A stretch of 64,000 bases of DNA from Rhodanobacter sp. AS-Z3 (GCF_029224025.1 NZ_CP119392.1:1139001-1203000); one strand, 5' to 3'; shown: positions 7,697 to 17,024, numbered from the stretch's first letter. The notes: generated by a model from the letters alone, not told the origin. Numbers and translations: made by a program.

Positions 7697-9820
7697 ATGA
7701 GACGTCATGTGCTGATGGGGCTCTGTCTTGGCGTGCTGAGCGGGTGCCATGCCGCGCCGCCTGCGGTGGCCGACCTGGCCGGTTCCGCTGTCGTCGGGCA
7801 GACCACGCTGGATCAGGTGCAACGAGTCGGCGTCACCGAACACGCGCGCAACGGCATGGCGCTGCAGCGCTATGCCTTCCAGCCGGCGGCGCATCCGCAG
7901 TGGGTCCTCGCGCCGGCTGCGCCGTGGGACTGGTCATTGCGCGGTGAGTTGCGCGTGGACGTGCAGAACGCCATGCCCTGGGCAGTAACGCTGAATGTCG
8001 ATATCGATGGCGCCGACGAGGGCCAGCATCTGCATGCAACCGTTGGTCTGCCGCCGGGACCGCCGCAGACGCTGGTGATTCCGCTGCATGCCACCTCACC
8101 GCGCGCGCAAGGCATGCAGGTGGGGCCACCGATGCCGTTCGATGACCACGGCCAGCGGACGTTGTTGGCGACCACCGTGCAGGGCACGTTGGACCTGCAT
8201 CAGGTGCGCGCAATCCGACTCGGTATTCCGGCCCCGCAAGCGGTACAGGCGCTGTTATTCGGCGGCGTGACGACGACGCCCGGTGAAACCACGCTGCACG
8301 ATGCCTATGCCGGCATTGTCGATCGTTACGGGCAGTACAGTCGTGGGCAGTGGCCGGAGAAGATCGCCTCCGATGTGGCGCTGCGTGCGGCGATAACCGC
8401 CGCTGAAGCAGGTAAAAGTCGGGTTGAGGCGGATCGTTACGGCGGACGTCTGGACGGCCAGAGTGTTCGCAAGACTGGCTGGTTCCACACGCAGAAACAA
8501 GATGGCCGCTGGCAGTTGGTGACACCGGAGGGTCACGCGTTCTTTTCGCTGGGCGTGAACGCAGTCGTTGCCGATGGCGGTCGCAGTTATATCGAAGGTC
8601 GCGAATTCATGTTCATCGATTTGCCGTCTGCGGCCGGTGCATGGGCCGCATTTCATGGTCGCAGTGACAGCCGGCAGCCGGGTCAGGGCGCCAGCGCCGG
8701 CATCGGCTACAACCACGGTCGCTGGTTTGATTTCTACGCGGCAAATCTGTATCGCATCGATGGCCAGGACTGGCTGACCGCGTGGCGCACCCGCACGCTG
8801 GATCGACTGCAGGCGTGGGGCTTCAACACCATTGGCAACTGGAGCGATGCTGCGCTTGGCGAGGCGCATCGATTGCCCTATACGCGTTCGATCAATATTG
8901 CCGGTGACTACGCCAACGTGGCCAGTGGCTTCGACTATTGGGGACGCATGCCCGATCCGTTTGATCCACGTTTCGTGCAGGCCACCGAGACGGCAGTGGC
9001 GAAAGCCAGTATGGGGGTGCGTGACGATCCCTGGCTGCTGGGCTATTTCGCCGACAACGAACTGGCCTGGGCCGGCAACGGGCCGCAAGGTCGCTGGGGA
9101 CTGGCGCTGGGCACCTTGGCGGGCGATGCGAAGAGTCCGGCCAAGCAAGCGTTCATTGCCATGTTGCGCAAGCAATACGTGGCGCCGGAAACGCTGGCGG
9201 CGGCCTGGGGTATTGCGTTGAGCTCATGGGATGCACTGGACGTTACCGGCTACGTCGCACCCACGCCCAACGAGGAACATCCGGCGATTGCCAGCGATTA
9301 CAGCCGTTGGCTGCGGACTTACGCCGATGCTTATTTCCGCAGCGTGAGCGACGCGATTCATCGCCACGACCCGCATCATCTGTTCCTCGGTGGCCGCTTC
9401 GCGGTGAACACGCCCGAAGCGGTAGCCGCCTGCGCGCAGTATTGCGATGTGGTCAGCTTCAATGTCTACGCCGACCTGCCGCAGCACGGCTTCGATGCGG
9501 CCGCCATGCATGCGTTGCACAAGCCGGTGCTGATCAGTGAGTTCCACTTTGGTTCCGACGATCGCGGCCCGTTCGGCAAAGGCGTGGTGTCGGTAGGCAA
9601 TGAGGCGCAGCGCGGCGCTGCCTATGCGACGTTCCTCGCGGCCGCGGCGGCCAATCCGGATATTGTCGGTGCGCACTGGTTTCAGTACGCCGATCAGCCG
9701 GTGACCGGCCGCTTGCTCGATGGTGAGAACAGTCATATCGGGCTGGTGGGTATCACCGATATTCCGTTCGGCGAGTTTGTCGAGGCGGTGCGCAAGGCCA
9801 ATCAGCCGGTGACGCCGTGA
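7697..9820 (+). CDS. Glycoside hydrolase lipoprotein, beta-agarase (GH50)-like
   Basis: 707 residues from the ATG at 7697, which begins MRRHVLMGLCLGVLSGC, a lipoprotein signal (Cys17). Residues about 60-220 look like a beta-sandwich carbohydrate-binding part; from about residue 255 a TIM-barrel hydrolase begins with KTGWFHTQKQDGRWQLVTPE and GFNTIGNW, the pattern of GH50 agarases. FADNELAW (about 452) holds the candidate acid/base Glu and LISEFHFG (about 613) the nucleophile Glu of a clan GH-A enzyme. It should act on a beta-galactan or related polysaccharide at the outer membrane. No other agar genes are near, so the real substrate may differ. Confidence 0.72.
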   Translation: MRRHVLMGLCLGVLSGCHAAPPAVADLAGSAVVGQTTLDQVQRVGVTEHARNGMALQRYAFQPAAHPQWVLAPAAPWDWSLRGELRVDVQNAMPWAVTLNVDIDGADEGQHLHATVGLPPGPPQTLVIPLHATSPRAQGMQVGPPMPFDDHGQRTLLATTVQGTLDLHQVRAIRLGIPAPQAVQALLFGGVTTTPGETTLHDAYAGIVDRYGQYSRGQWPEKIASDVALRAAITAAEAGKSRVEADRYGGRLDGQSVRKTGWFHTQKQDGRWQLVTPEGHAFFSLGVNAVVADGGRSYIEGREFMFIDLPSAAGAWAAFHGRSDSRQPGQGASAGIGYNHGRWFDFYAANLYRIDGQDWLTAWRTRTLDRLQAWGFNTIGNWSDAALGEAHRLPYTRSINIAGDYANVASGFDYWGRMPDPFDPRFVQATETAVAKASMGVRDDPWLLGYFADNELAWAGNGPQGRWGLALGTLAGDAKSPAKQAFIAMLRKQYVAPETLAAAWGIALSSWDALDVTGYVAPTPNEEHPAIASDYSRWLRTYADAYFRSVSDAIHRHDPHHLFLGGRFAVNTPEAVAACAQYCDVVSFNVYADLPQHGFDAAAMHALHKPVLISEFHFGSDDRGPFGKGVVSVGNEAQRGAAYATFLAAAAANPDIVGAHWFQYADQPVTGRLLDGENSHIGLVGITDIPFGEFVEAVRKANQPVTP

Positions 9821-9852
9821 GGCTGAAGTGCGGCAGCAGGAGTGTCAGGCAT

Positions 9853-9880
9853 AAAAAAACCCGCAGAGGGGATCTGCGGG
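9853..9880 (-). terminator. Rho-independent terminator of a leftward transcript
   Basis: Stem CCCGCAG / CTGCGGG (9860-9866, 9874-9880) with a 7-nt loop; on the minus strand it is followed by seven U (A run 9853-9859). The loop on the minus strand is C-rich (AUCCCCU). On the plus strand only CTTT follows, so it works best for leftward transcription, although no conventional gene lies there. Confidence 0.75.
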
Positions 9881-9966
9881 CCTTTGGGTATCCGTCTTGA
9901 ATATCACGGAGGAGGAGGGGAGTCCTCACCATGCAGCGGGAACAGTGTCTCACGACATGGGGATAA
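9881..9966 (-). ncRNA. Candidate C-rich small RNA (leftward) in the hydrolase-lexA gap
   Basis: Between a strong leftward terminator (9853-9880) and a Clp-like site (10004-10019) lies a stretch that on the minus strand carries repeated CUCC runs (CUCCCCUCCUCCUCCG near 9905-9925) and a second C-rich loop inside the terminator. There is no convincing leftward gene here. Such C-rich single-stranded stretches are typical of Xanthomonas sX13-type sRNAs that pair with G-rich ribosome-binding sites. The 5' end is uncertain; TACACT at 9971-9966 is a weak -10. It could equally be an unexpressed terminator region. Confidence 0.3.
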
Positions 9967-10003
9967 GTGTACTTGGAGGTTTGTTAATGCGGCGTAACTG
10001 GAG

Positions 10004-10019
10004 TGTGACCTGCGTCACA
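10004..10019. promoter_or_regulatory. CRP/Clp consensus binding site
   Basis: TGTGACCTGCGTCACA is a perfect TGTGA-N6-TCACA palindrome, the CRP consensus that Xanthomonas Clp also recognises. It is 87 bp before lexA and centred about 71.5 bp upstream of the start point expected from the -10-like TATATT at 10071-10076. It could also serve a leftward transcript. A clp gene is present in this window. Confidence 0.7.
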
Positions 10020-10071
10020 GTGCGACATAACAAGCAAACAGGTTCGAACACACCGATGTAGTGGCGGCACT

Positions 10072-10099
10072 ATATTTTCACCACAAAAGGTGAAAACAT
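10072..10099. promoter_or_regulatory. Palindromic operator in front of lexA (candidate LexA2 box)
   Basis: Arms ATATTTTCACC (10072-10082) and GGTGAAAACAT (10089-10099) match as inverted repeats at 10 of 11 positions with a 6-nt centre. It overlaps the -10-like TATATT and ends 7 bp before the lexA ATG, the right place for autorepression. It differs from the enterobacterial CTGT-N8-ACAG and the Xanthomonas TTAGTACTAA-type boxes. The lexA Shine-Dalgarno (AAGGTG, 10087-10092) lies inside the right arm. Confidence 0.65.
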
Positions 10100-10106
10100 A
10101 GACGGC

Positions 10107-10730
10107 ATGAGCCTGCACCTGACCAGTCGCCAATCGAACATCCTTGAATTCATCCGTGCGCGTGTGGCGCAGGCGGGGCAAGCGCCCACGCTGGAGGAAA
10201 TCGGCCTGGCCATGGGGCTGCCCAACGTCAGCGCCGTGCTCAAGCATGTGCGTTCGCTGGAGGCCAAGGGGCGGCTGGTGATCGAACCGAATCGCTCGCG
10301 CGGCATCCGTCTGGTGGATAGCACCGATGCGCTGGACGCGGACACCCTGGAGCTGCCGCTGGTCGGTCGCATTGCTGCTGGTGAGCCACTGTTCTCCGAC
10401 TCCCGGATCGAGCGCACCCTGCGCGTGTCGCGCTGGTTGTTCCGCTTGCGGCCGGATTACCTGGTGCGGGTGGTCGGCGACTCGATGCGCGACGAGGGCA
10501 TCCTCGACCAGGATCTGGTCGGCGTGCACGCCACGCCGGTGGCGCGGCACGGCCAGGTCGTGGCGGCACGGGTCGGCGGTGATCGTTTCACGATCAAACG
10601 ACTGCACTGGCAGGGCGACGTGATCCGCCTGCTGCCGAACAGCCCGGGCTATCAGCCGATCGATCCCGATCCCACCGAAGACTTCGCCATCGAAGGTCTG
10701 TTCGCCGGCCTGCTGAGGGGTGGCTGGTGA
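10107..10730 (+). CDS. lexA: LexA repressor (LexA2 type of the imuAB-dnaE2 cassette)
   Basis: 207 residues. The N-terminal winged helix-turn-helix spans about 5-70 (PTLEEIGLAMGLPNVSAVLKH as recognition region), and the C-terminal S24 peptidase domain follows. The self-cleavage site is Ala91-Gly92 in RIAAGEP; the catalytic dyad is Ser126 (VVGDSMRDEG) and Lys164 (FTIKRL). It should repress its own operon and release it when RecA filaments form on damaged DNA. The imuA start overlaps the stop as GTGA. The recognition helix differs from classical LexA, in line with the unusual palindrome upstream. A second, classical lexA is likely elsewhere in the genome. Confidence 0.93.
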   Translation: MSLHLTSRQSNILEFIRARVAQAGQAPTLEEIGLAMGLPNVSAVLKHVRSLEAKGRLVIEPNRSRGIRLVDSTDALDADTLELPLVGRIAAGEPLFSDSRIERTLRVSRWLFRLRPDYLVRVVGDSMRDEGILDQDLVGVHATPVARHGQVVAARVGGDRFTIKRLHWQGDVIRLLPNSPGYQPIDPDPTEDFAIEGLFAGLLRGGW

Positions 10731-11353
10731 ATGCGGTGGTGCCCTTGTCGTCGCTGCTGGATGCGCGCCAGGTCTGGCGCGGTCGCGCTGCGTCCGTAGC
10801 AACGGGCGAGCAGCCGACCGGCTGGGCCGCGCTCGACGCGGTGCTGCCCAGCGGCGGCTGGCCGGAAGCCTCGTTATCGGAAATTCTGCTGCCGCTGGAT
10901 GGCGTGGGTGAATTGCAGCTGGTGCTGCCGACGCTGGCGCGACTCAGTCAGGCGGCGCGACCACTGGTACTGGTGACACCGCCGTATGCGCCATGCGTGG
11001 CCGGCTGGCGCCAGCATGGGGTGGACATGCGCCGGGTCGAAATCGTCACGGCGGCCGAGTCCGATGTGTTGTGGGCGATGGAGCAATGCCTGCGTTCGGG
11101 TAGTTGCGCGGCGGTGCTGGCATGGCCGCGCCAGGCGGATGATCGTGCGCTGCGTCGGCTGCAGGTGGCGGCTGATGGTGGTCGTGCGCTGGCGTTCGCC
11201 TTTCGTGATCGACGCCATCTGGGCAATGCCTCGCCAGCGGCTTTGCGGCTGGAACTGGAAGCGGCGCCACAAGCGCGGGTGTGGGTGCGTAAATGCCGTG
11301 GTGGCGTGGTGCCGGCGCAGCCGGTGTCGTTGCCGTACGCCGCGTTGCATTGA
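10727..11353 (+). CDS. imuA: ImuA, RecA-like component of the translesion mutasome
   Basis: 208 residues from GTG overlapping the lexA stop. The sequence fits the ImuA/SulA-like RecA-fold group: GWAALDAVLPSGGWPEASLSEILLP opens the domain, but the region that would be Walker A has no GKS/T, as is usual in this family. ImuA supports the ImuB-DnaE2 complex in damage-induced mutagenesis and is thought to interact with ImuB and RecA. It is the second gene of the cassette, 12 bp before imuB. Identification rests on both sequence and gene order. Confidence 0.88.
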   Translation: MNAVVPLSSLLDARQVWRGRAASVATGEQPTGWAALDAVLPSGGWPEASLSEILLPLDGVGELQLVLPTLARLSQAARPLVLVTPPYAPCVAGWRQHGVDMRRVEIVTAAESDVLWAMEQCLRSGSCAAVLAWPRQADDRALRRLQVAADGGRALAFAFRDRRHLGNASPAALRLELEAAPQARVWVRKCRGGVVPAQPVSLPYAALH

Positions 11354-11365
11354 TGGTCGGCGCGC

Positions 11366-12766
11366 ATGCTTTGGGCTTGTGTATTGCTGCCGCAACTGGC
11401 GCTGGACGGGGTCCTCCGTCGGCGGGCCACGACCGGTCCGCTGGTGCTGGTGGCCGGTGCAGCGAACGCGCGCAGCATCGTGGCAGCGAACGCCGCTGCA
11501 CGCGAAGCGGGTTTGCGTGTAGGTCAGCGACTGAGCGCCGCGCAGGCCATGCTGGCGCAATTCGAGGCGCTGCCGTACGAGCCTGAGCGAGTTGAGCATT
11601 GGCATCGTTTTCTGGCTGCGGTCGCCTATCGCTACAGTTCCGAAGTCAGTCTGTTGCCGCATGCGATCGTGCTTGAGGTCAGCCGTAGCCTGAGCCTGTT
11701 CGGTTCGTGGCCACGGCTGGAAAGCCTGCTGCGCGCCGACCTCGACACGCTCGGTTTTCGCCACCGGATCAGTGCCGCGCCGACGCCGCATGCGGCCTAT
11801 GTATTGGCTGGTGTCGCTGATGGTCAGGCGGTGTTGGGTACGGATCATTTGCGCCACGCGCTGCAACGCATTCCGCTGCAGAAAAGCCGCTTGCCCGCCG
11901 ATGCGATCGAGGCGTTGCCCGGCATGGGCATACGTACGCTGGGCCAACTATGGAGTCTGCCGCGTGACGGCCTGCGTCGTCGCTTTGGCGTTGACTTGCT
12001 GCTGGCACTGGATCGATTGAGCGGTGATGCGCCCGCGGGTCTGGATGCGTATCGGCCACCGGACAGCTTCGATCTGCGCATCGAGTTGTCGCACGAGGTC
12101 GAGAACATCGCCGCGCTGATTTTTCCGTTGCGGCGGATGACCGGTGATCTGGCCGCTTATCTGGCCGGACGCGACGGTGGCGTGCAGCGTTTCATGCTGC
12201 GACTGGAGCATCGCGAGGGGAACACCGACGTGGCGGTCGGCCTGCTGGCACCCGAGCGTGAGGCCGGCATGCTGTTCGAGCTGGCGCGCGGCCGACTGGA
12301 GCAGGTGCAGTTGCAGCAGCCGGTGCTGGTGATGCGCTTGATCGCCCGCGACCTGCCGGCTTTCGTGCCGGCTGGTCACGATCTGTTCGACGAACGCCCG
12401 GCCAACGCGTTGCCGATCGAGCAGCTGCGCGAACGCCTGCGTGCACGACTGGGTGATCGCGCGGTATATCAGTTGGGTAGTACCAGCGACCCGCGACCCG
12501 AGCGTGCGCAAATCGTCGCCAGTCGTGATGACGGTGCGTGCGAGCCGCATCCCCGACCAACCTGGTTGCTGGAACGGCCGATACCGCTGCGTGGTTCGCC
12601 GCCACATCTGTTGGCTGGGCCGGAACGGTTGGAGACGGGCTGGTGGGATGGCGGTGAAGTCTGCCGTGATTACTACGTGGTGGAGACCGCACAAGGTCAG
12701 CGCGCGTGGGCGTTCTGCGCACCAGGTGAGCAGGATGGCTGGATGCTGCACGGCTGGTTTGCGTGA
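11366..12766 (+). CDS. imuB: ImuB, catalytically inactive Y-family polymerase hub
   Basis: 466 residues with the Y-family polymerase fold. The N-terminal strand, where DinB has DMDAFYASVE, reads [14 protein letters not shown], so the metal-binding Asp is missing, as expected for ImuB. A helix-hairpin-helix follows ([16 protein letters not shown], about 183-198), then a little-finger-like domain and a Trp/Arg-rich C-terminal tail. In other bacteria ImuB links DnaE2, ImuA and the beta clamp. The gene ends in a GTGA overlap with dnaE2, so their synthesis is coupled. A clear clamp-binding peptide was not assigned. Confidence 0.9.
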   Translation: MLWACVLLPQLALDGVLRRRATTGPLVLVAGAANARSIVAANAAAREAGLRVGQRLSAAQAMLAQFEALPYEPERVEHWHRFLAAVAYRYSSEVSLLPHAIVLEVSRSLSLFGSWPRLESLLRADLDTLGFRHRISAAPTPHAAYVLAGVADGQAVLGTDHLRHALQRIPLQKSRLPADAIEALPGMGIRTLGQLWSLPRDGLRRRFGVDLLLALDRLSGDAPAGLDAYRPPDSFDLRIELSHEVENIAALIFPLRRMTGDLAAYLAGRDGGVQRFMLRLEHREGNTDVAVGLLAPEREAGMLFELARGRLEQVQLQQPVLVMRLIARDLPAFVPAGHDLFDERPANALPIEQLRERLRARLGDRAVYQLGSTSDPRPERAQIVASRDDGACEPHPRPTWLLERPIPLRGSPPHLLAGPERLETGWWDGGEVCRDYYVVETAQGQRAWAFCAPGEQDGWMLHGWFA

Positions 12767-15700
12767 GCGATTATGCCGAGCTGCATTGCCTGTCGAACTT
12801 TTCGTTCGGCCGCGGCGCGTCCAGTGCACGCGAGCTGTTTGATCGCGCGAAGTCGTGCGGCTACAGCGCGTTGGCGATCACCGACGAATGTTCGCTGGCC
12901 GGCATCGTGCGTGCGCTGGAAGCGTCGCGCGCCACCGGCGTGAAGCTGATCGTGGGTGCCGAATTCCAGCTCGACGACGGCCCGAAGCTGGTGCTGTTGT
13001 GCGAGACGAAAGCCGGCTACACCGCCTTGTGCACACTGATTACCCGCGGTCGTCGTGCCTCGGCCAAGGGCAGCTATCGCCTGAGCTGTGCCGAGCTGGC
13101 GCATGGCGTGCCGGGCACGTTCGCCTTGTGGTTGCCGGGGCGGCTACCCGATCCTGTGCATGGCCGCTGGCTGCGTGACACCTTCGGCCCGCGGGCGTGG
13201 CTGGCGGTGGCATTGCATCACGGGCCCGACGACACGCAACGCCTGCGTGAATTGCAGCAACTCGGCAGCCGCCTCGATCTGCCGCTGGTGGCCACTGGCG
13301 ATGTGCACATGCACGTGCGGCGACGACTGGCCCTGCAAAACACGCTCACGGCGATCCGTCATCGCGTGCCGCTGGCCGACGCTGGCGCGTTGATCTTCCG
13401 CAATGGCGAGCGCCACCTGCGTCGACGCGAGGCGTTGGCAAAGATCTATCCCGAAGCACTGTTGTGCGAAAGCGTGGTGCTGGCTGCGCGCTGCCAGTTC
13501 CGTCTGGACGAACTGCGCTACCGCTATCCCGCCGAATTGGTTCCCGCAGCACACAGCGGCAGCAGTTGGCTGCGTCAGTTGACCGAACAAGGCATGCGCT
13601 GGCGCTGGCCCGACGGCGCGCCGGAAAAAGTTCGTGCGCAAATCGAGCACGAGCTGAGCCTGATCGCGGAGCTGCAATACGAGTCGTACTTCCTCACCGT
13701 GAATGACATCGTGCGCTTTGCCCGCAGCCAGGGAATTCTCTGCCAGGGCCGCGGCTCGGCCGCCAACTCCGCCGTATGTTTCGCACTCGGCGTTACCGAG
13801 GTCGACCCGGCGCGAATGAACCTGCTGGTCGAACGCTTCATCAGCAAGGAGCGCAACGAACCGCCCGACATCGATGTGGATTTCGAGCACGAGCGGCGCG
13901 AGGAAGTGATCCAGTACATCTACGCGAAGTACGGTCGCGAACGCGCGGCACTGGCGGCCACGGTGATCTGCTATCGCGGCAAGAGTGCCGTACGTGACGT
14001 GGCCAAGGCGCTGGGCCTGCCGCTGGATCAGGTGGATCAGCTCAGCGGTATTGTCGGCTGGTGGGATGGCGAGACAAGTCTGGACGAGCGCCTGCGCGAA
14101 CACGGTTTCGATCCGCACAGTGCGTTACTGCGGCGGGTGCTGAAACTCACTGCCGAGCTGCTCGATACGCCGCGGCATCTGTCCCAGCACGTCGGCGGCT
14201 TCGTGATCAGTGACGCGTCGCTGAGCGAACTGGTGCCGGTGGAAAATGCGTCGATGCCCGATCGCACCATCATCCAGTGGGACAAGGATGATCTGGACAC
14301 GATGAAGCTGCTCAAGGTCGATTGCCTGGCACTGGGCATGCTGAGTTGCGTGCGCAAGTGCCTGGATCTGCTGCGCGCCCATCGTGGTCAGGATTACACG
14401 ATGGCCACGCTGCCGGCGGAAGATCCGCAAACCTACCGGATGATCCAGCGCGCCGACACCGTGGGCGTATTCCAGATCGAAAGCCGGGCGCAGATGGCGA
14501 TGCTGCCGCGGCATCGACCAGCGAATTTCTATGATCTGGTGATCCAGGTGGCGATCGTGCGACCCGGTCCGATCCAGGGCGACATGGTGCATCCATACCT
14601 GCGCCGACGCCGTGGCGAAGAAGCGGTGGATTACCCGTCGGAAGATCTCAAGGCGGTTTTCGAACGCACGTTGGGCGTGCCGCTTTTTCAGGAACAGGTG
14701 ATGAAGCTGGCGATCGTGGCGGCTGGCTACAGCGCCGGCGAGGCCGATCAACTGCGTCGCGCGATGGCGGCTTGGAAACGCCACGGCGGCATGGAGCATC
14801 ACCGCGAGCGGATCATGCGCGGCATGCTTGAGCGCGGCTACACCGCCGAGTTTGCGGCGCGCTTGTTCGAGCAGATCAAGGGCTTCGGCAGTTACGGTTT
14901 TCCGGAAAGCCACGCAGCCAGTTTTGCCGGTATCGTCTACGCCAGTTGCTGGCTGAAATGCCACGAGCCAGCCGCGTTTGCCTGTGCCTTGTTGAACGCG
15001 CAGCCGATGGGTTTCTACGGCCCCAGTCAGATCGTGCAGGATGCGCAACGCCACGGCATCGCGGTGCGTCCGGTCGACGTACGCCACAGTGACTGGGATT
15101 GCACGCTGGAGGACGACCCGGATGGTCGTGGGCAGCCGGCGTTGCGGCTCGGCTTGCGGCAGGTGCGGGGCATGCGTAAGGACGTGGCTGATCGACTTTC
15201 GCTGGCGCGCGATGCACGCGCTTTCGCTGACGTGGTGGATCTGTGCGAGCGCACCGGCATCGATCGTCGCCAGCAGGAGTTGCTGGCCGAGGCGGGCGCG
15301 CTGCGCGGGCTGGCGGGTCATCGGCATCGGGCGAAGTGGGCGGTGGCCGGAGTCGAGCCGCAGCTGCCGTTGTTCGGGCGAGTCAGCCCGACGGAGCAGG
15401 CCGTCGCATTGCCGGTGCCGTCGGTGGCGGAAAACCTGCAGTCGGACTATGCGCGTACCGGTCTCAGTCTGGGCCCGCATCCGCTCAAGTTGTTGCGCCC
15501 GCGCTTGCACACGGCGCGTTTCGTCGACTCGCGCAGTCTGCGCGTCCAGCCTCATCAAAGTCCGGTGCGCGCAGCCGGTCTGGTGACCCAGCGCCAGCGC
15601 CCGCAAACTGCTGGCGGCACCACCTTCATCACCATCGAAGACGAACACGGTTTCATCAACGTGGTGGTGTGGCGCGATGTTGCCGAACGGCAGCGACGCG

Positions 15701-15840
15701 CGTATCTGGAAGCCAGTTTGCTGGGTGTGGAAGGCCAGTGGGAAAGCGTCGACGGGGTGAGTCATCTGATTGCCCGTCGGCTGCTTGATATGAGTGCGTG
15801 GCTGGGGGCCCTGGACACGCGTTCGCGGGATTTTCATTGA
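12763..15840 (+). CDS. dnaE2: Error-prone DNA polymerase DnaE2
   Basis: 1025 residues, the usual DnaE2 size and shorter than DnaE1. Order: PHP domain ([15 protein letters not shown] at the N-terminus, residues 1-270), polymerase palm with [17 protein letters not shown] (about 327-343) and [16 protein letters not shown] (about 367), fingers/thumb, helix-hairpin-helix and a C-terminal OB fold ([16 protein letters not shown], about 945-960). It performs lesion bypass and induced mutagenesis with ImuA and ImuB and has no proofreading. It is the last gene of the LexA-controlled cassette; no U-tailed terminator was seen after it. Confidence 0.95.
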   Translation: MSDYAELHCLSNFSFGRGASSARELFDRAKSCGYSALAITDECSLAGIVRALEASRATGVKLIVGAEFQLDDGPKLVLLCETKAGYTALCTLITRGRRASAKGSYRLSCAELAHGVPGTFALWLPGRLPDPVHGRWLRDTFGPRAWLAVALHHGPDDTQRLRELQQLGSRLDLPLVATGDVHMHVRRRLALQNTLTAIRHRVPLADAGALIFRNGERHLRRREALAKIYPEALLCESVVLAARCQFRLDELRYRYPAELVPAAHSGSSWLRQLTEQGMRWRWPDGAPEKVRAQIEHELSLIAELQYESYFLTVNDIVRFARSQGILCQGRGSAANSAVCFALGVTEVDPARMNLLVERFISKERNEPPDIDVDFEHERREEVIQYIYAKYGRERAALAATVICYRGKSAVRDVAKALGLPLDQVDQLSGIVGWWDGETSLDERLREHGFDPHSALLRRVLKLTAELLDTPRHLSQHVGGFVISDASLSELVPVENASMPDRTIIQWDKDDLDTMKLLKVDCLALGMLSCVRKCLDLLRAHRGQDYTMATLPAEDPQTYRMIQRADTVGVFQIESRAQMAMLPRHRPANFYDLVIQVAIVRPGPIQGDMVHPYLRRRRGEEAVDYPSEDLKAVFERTLGVPLFQEQVMKLAIVAAGYSAGEADQLRRAMAAWKRHGGMEHHRERIMRGMLERGYTAEFAARLFEQIKGFGSYGFPESHAASFAGIVYASCWLKCHEPAAFACALLNAQPMGFYGPSQIVQDAQRHGIAVRPVDVRHSDWDCTLEDDPDGRGQPALRLGLRQVRGMRKDVADRLSLARDARAFADVVDLCERTGIDRRQQELLAEAGALRGLAGHRHRAKWAVAGVEPQLPLFGRVSPTEQAVALPVPSVAENLQSDYARTGLSLGPHPLKLLRPRLHTARFVDSRSLRVQPHQSPVRAAGLVTQRQRPQTAGGTTFITIEDEHGFINVVVWRDVAERQRRAYLEASLLGVEGQWESVDGVSHLIARRLLDMSAWLGALDTRSRDFH

Positions 15841-15981
15841 GCCAGCCAAGGCTGGTGTGACGCCTGCCGGCCCGCCGCGTTCCTGACGCTCGCTAGATAA
15901 TCCGCTACGCTGCCGCTGGCCGCAGTCAGCGGCATGGGGTGGCGCTGGCTGGCAGGTTTCATTCGCGCACAAGGGGGCTTC

Positions 15982-16401
15982 ATGGGCATGTCCGCACTGG
16001 AAAGAATGGCTGCAAACATGGGCTTGCTGGGCTCATTCATTGCGCTTGTCGTCGCCGTGGTGGTTGCGGCATTCCTGCTCGCGCTGATCTATCGTTTCGT
16101 GATCGGCTATTTCCCCAACATCAAGCGAGCTCTCGGCGTGGTGTTGTTGACCCTGGTCGTGGGCGTGGTGGCGTCGATCGCGATGGGACTGGTCCTGCCG
16201 TCAGCCGCAGCCGACTGGGCCGGCCTCGGCATTGCGCTGCTGGTGGGTGCCGCGTGGGTGAATCAGCAATTGCTGGCCAACAATGGCATGCATATCGGCG
16301 CGGCCCGCGCCTTGCTGGTGCAGCTGATCTTTCTCGCGGTCTGCCTGATGGTGTGGATGGCATTCGTGGCAAGTACGGCGGCCGTTGCGGCAGTCGGCTA
16401 G
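15982..16401 (+). CDS. Small polytopic membrane protein, paralogue A of a tandem pair
   Basis: 139 residues from ATG 15982, chosen because AAGGGGGC lies 6-12 bp ahead; the open frame upstream (from 15934) has no such site. Four hydrophobic helices (about 13-38, 48-75, 80-95, 110-135). It is clearly related to the next gene: RFVIGYFPNIKRALGVVLLT here against RFAVGYMPSYLRALGAVVLT there, and NNGMHIGAARALLVQ against QNGSQIGFAKACVVQ. The family and function are not known to me. It follows dnaE2 after 141 bp and probably has its own promoter. Confidence 0.75.
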   Translation: MGMSALERMAANMGLLGSFIALVVAVVVAAFLLALIYRFVIGYFPNIKRALGVVLLTLVVGVVASIAMGLVLPSAAADWAGLGIALLVGAAWVNQQLLANNGMHIGAARALLVQLIFLAVCLMVWMAFVASTAAVAAVG

Positions 16402-16509
16402 CGCGAGCCCCCCGCCGCGCCGTCGCATGCACGAGGCGCATGACGATCCTTGAGGCGCTGCGCATCCTGTCGCCGTGACTGGAATCGGGTAGGCTGCTAG
16501 CACCGCGGG

Positions 16510-16531
16510 CGATGACATGGGGATGTCATCG
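16510..16531. promoter_or_regulatory. Perfect inverted repeat before paralogue B
   Basis: CGATGACAT-GGGG-ATGTCATCG, a 9-bp perfect inverted repeat with a 4-nt centre, 33 bp upstream of the start at 16565. It may be a hairpin in the leader RNA or an operator. There is no U tract, so a terminator is unlikely. The first paralogue has no equivalent upstream. Confidence 0.45.
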
Positions 16532-16564
16532 GGCGGTTCCATTACCATTTGCTCTGGGGGATTT

Positions 16565-16993
16565 ATGGGTACTTCTTCGTTGGCTGCATTGGCCGGCATG
16601 GGGCTGTTTGCCATGCTGATCATGGCCGTTGTCGGCATTCTGCTGGCAGCTCTGGTGTTGAGCGTGGCCTTTCGTTTTGCGGTCGGCTATATGCCGTCCT
16701 ACTTGCGCGCTCTGGGCGCCGTGGTGTTGACCTGGATCGCCGGCGTTGTGGCGATGATCCTGATCAGCTTTGTCAGTTCCGGCGGTACTGGCGGGTTTTT
16801 GTCGCTGCTTGTGCAGTTCCTGGTCGGCGCCCTGGTGGTGAACTACTTGCTGCTATCACAGAATGGCAGCCAGATCGGCTTCGCCAAGGCCTGCGTGGTA
16901 CAGGCGATCTACACGGTGATCTTTATCGTGCTGGCACTGATTCTTGCCGTCATCGTGGCGGTGCTGTTCGGCAGCATGTTGGCACACGGTTGA
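16565..16993 (+). CDS. Small polytopic membrane protein, paralogue B of a tandem pair
   Basis: 142 residues from ATG 16565, preceded by GGGGGA at 5-10 bp; an upstream frame start at 16517 lacks a binding site and lies in the inverted repeat. Four membrane helices as in paralogue A, with a glycine-rich loop (SSGGTGG, about 79-85) between helices 2 and 3. The positions RFAVGYMPSYLRALG and QNGSQIGFAK mark shared loops with the upstream protein. The pair arose by tandem duplication and has diverged strongly. Function is unknown. Confidence 0.75.
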   Translation: MGTSSLAALAGMGLFAMLIMAVVGILLAALVLSVAFRFAVGYMPSYLRALGAVVLTWIAGVVAMILISFVSSGGTGGFLSLLVQFLVGALVVNYLLLSQNGSQIGFAKACVVQAIYTVIFIVLALILAVIVAVLFGSMLAHG

Positions 16994-17000
16994 GGCATGG

Positions 17001-17024
17001 AAGGGGCGGAGTGATCCGCCCCTT
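17001..17024. terminator. Convergent hairpin between paralogue B and the leftward membrane gene
   Basis: AAGGGGCGGA-GTGA-TCCGCCCCTT, a 10-bp perfect stem with GTGA loop, lies just after the stop at 16993 and before the convergent stop at 17040. It has no U tract on either side, so it may act as a weak bidirectional terminator or protect 3' ends. Confidence 0.5.

Noticed and set aside
9931..9966. 11-codon plus-strand peptide MQREQCLTTWG behind a GGAGGAGGAGGGG stretch
   Set aside because: Possible leader peptide, but no attenuator follows before lexA and the G-rich stretch is better explained as the complement of C-rich RNA.
15842..15856. Hairpin CCAGC-CAAG-GCTGG after dnaE2 as terminator
   Set aside because: Short stem and no U tract.
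14125..15972. 615-codon open frame antisense to dnaE2
   Set aside because: No domain, biased composition, and full overlap with a well-conserved polymerase.
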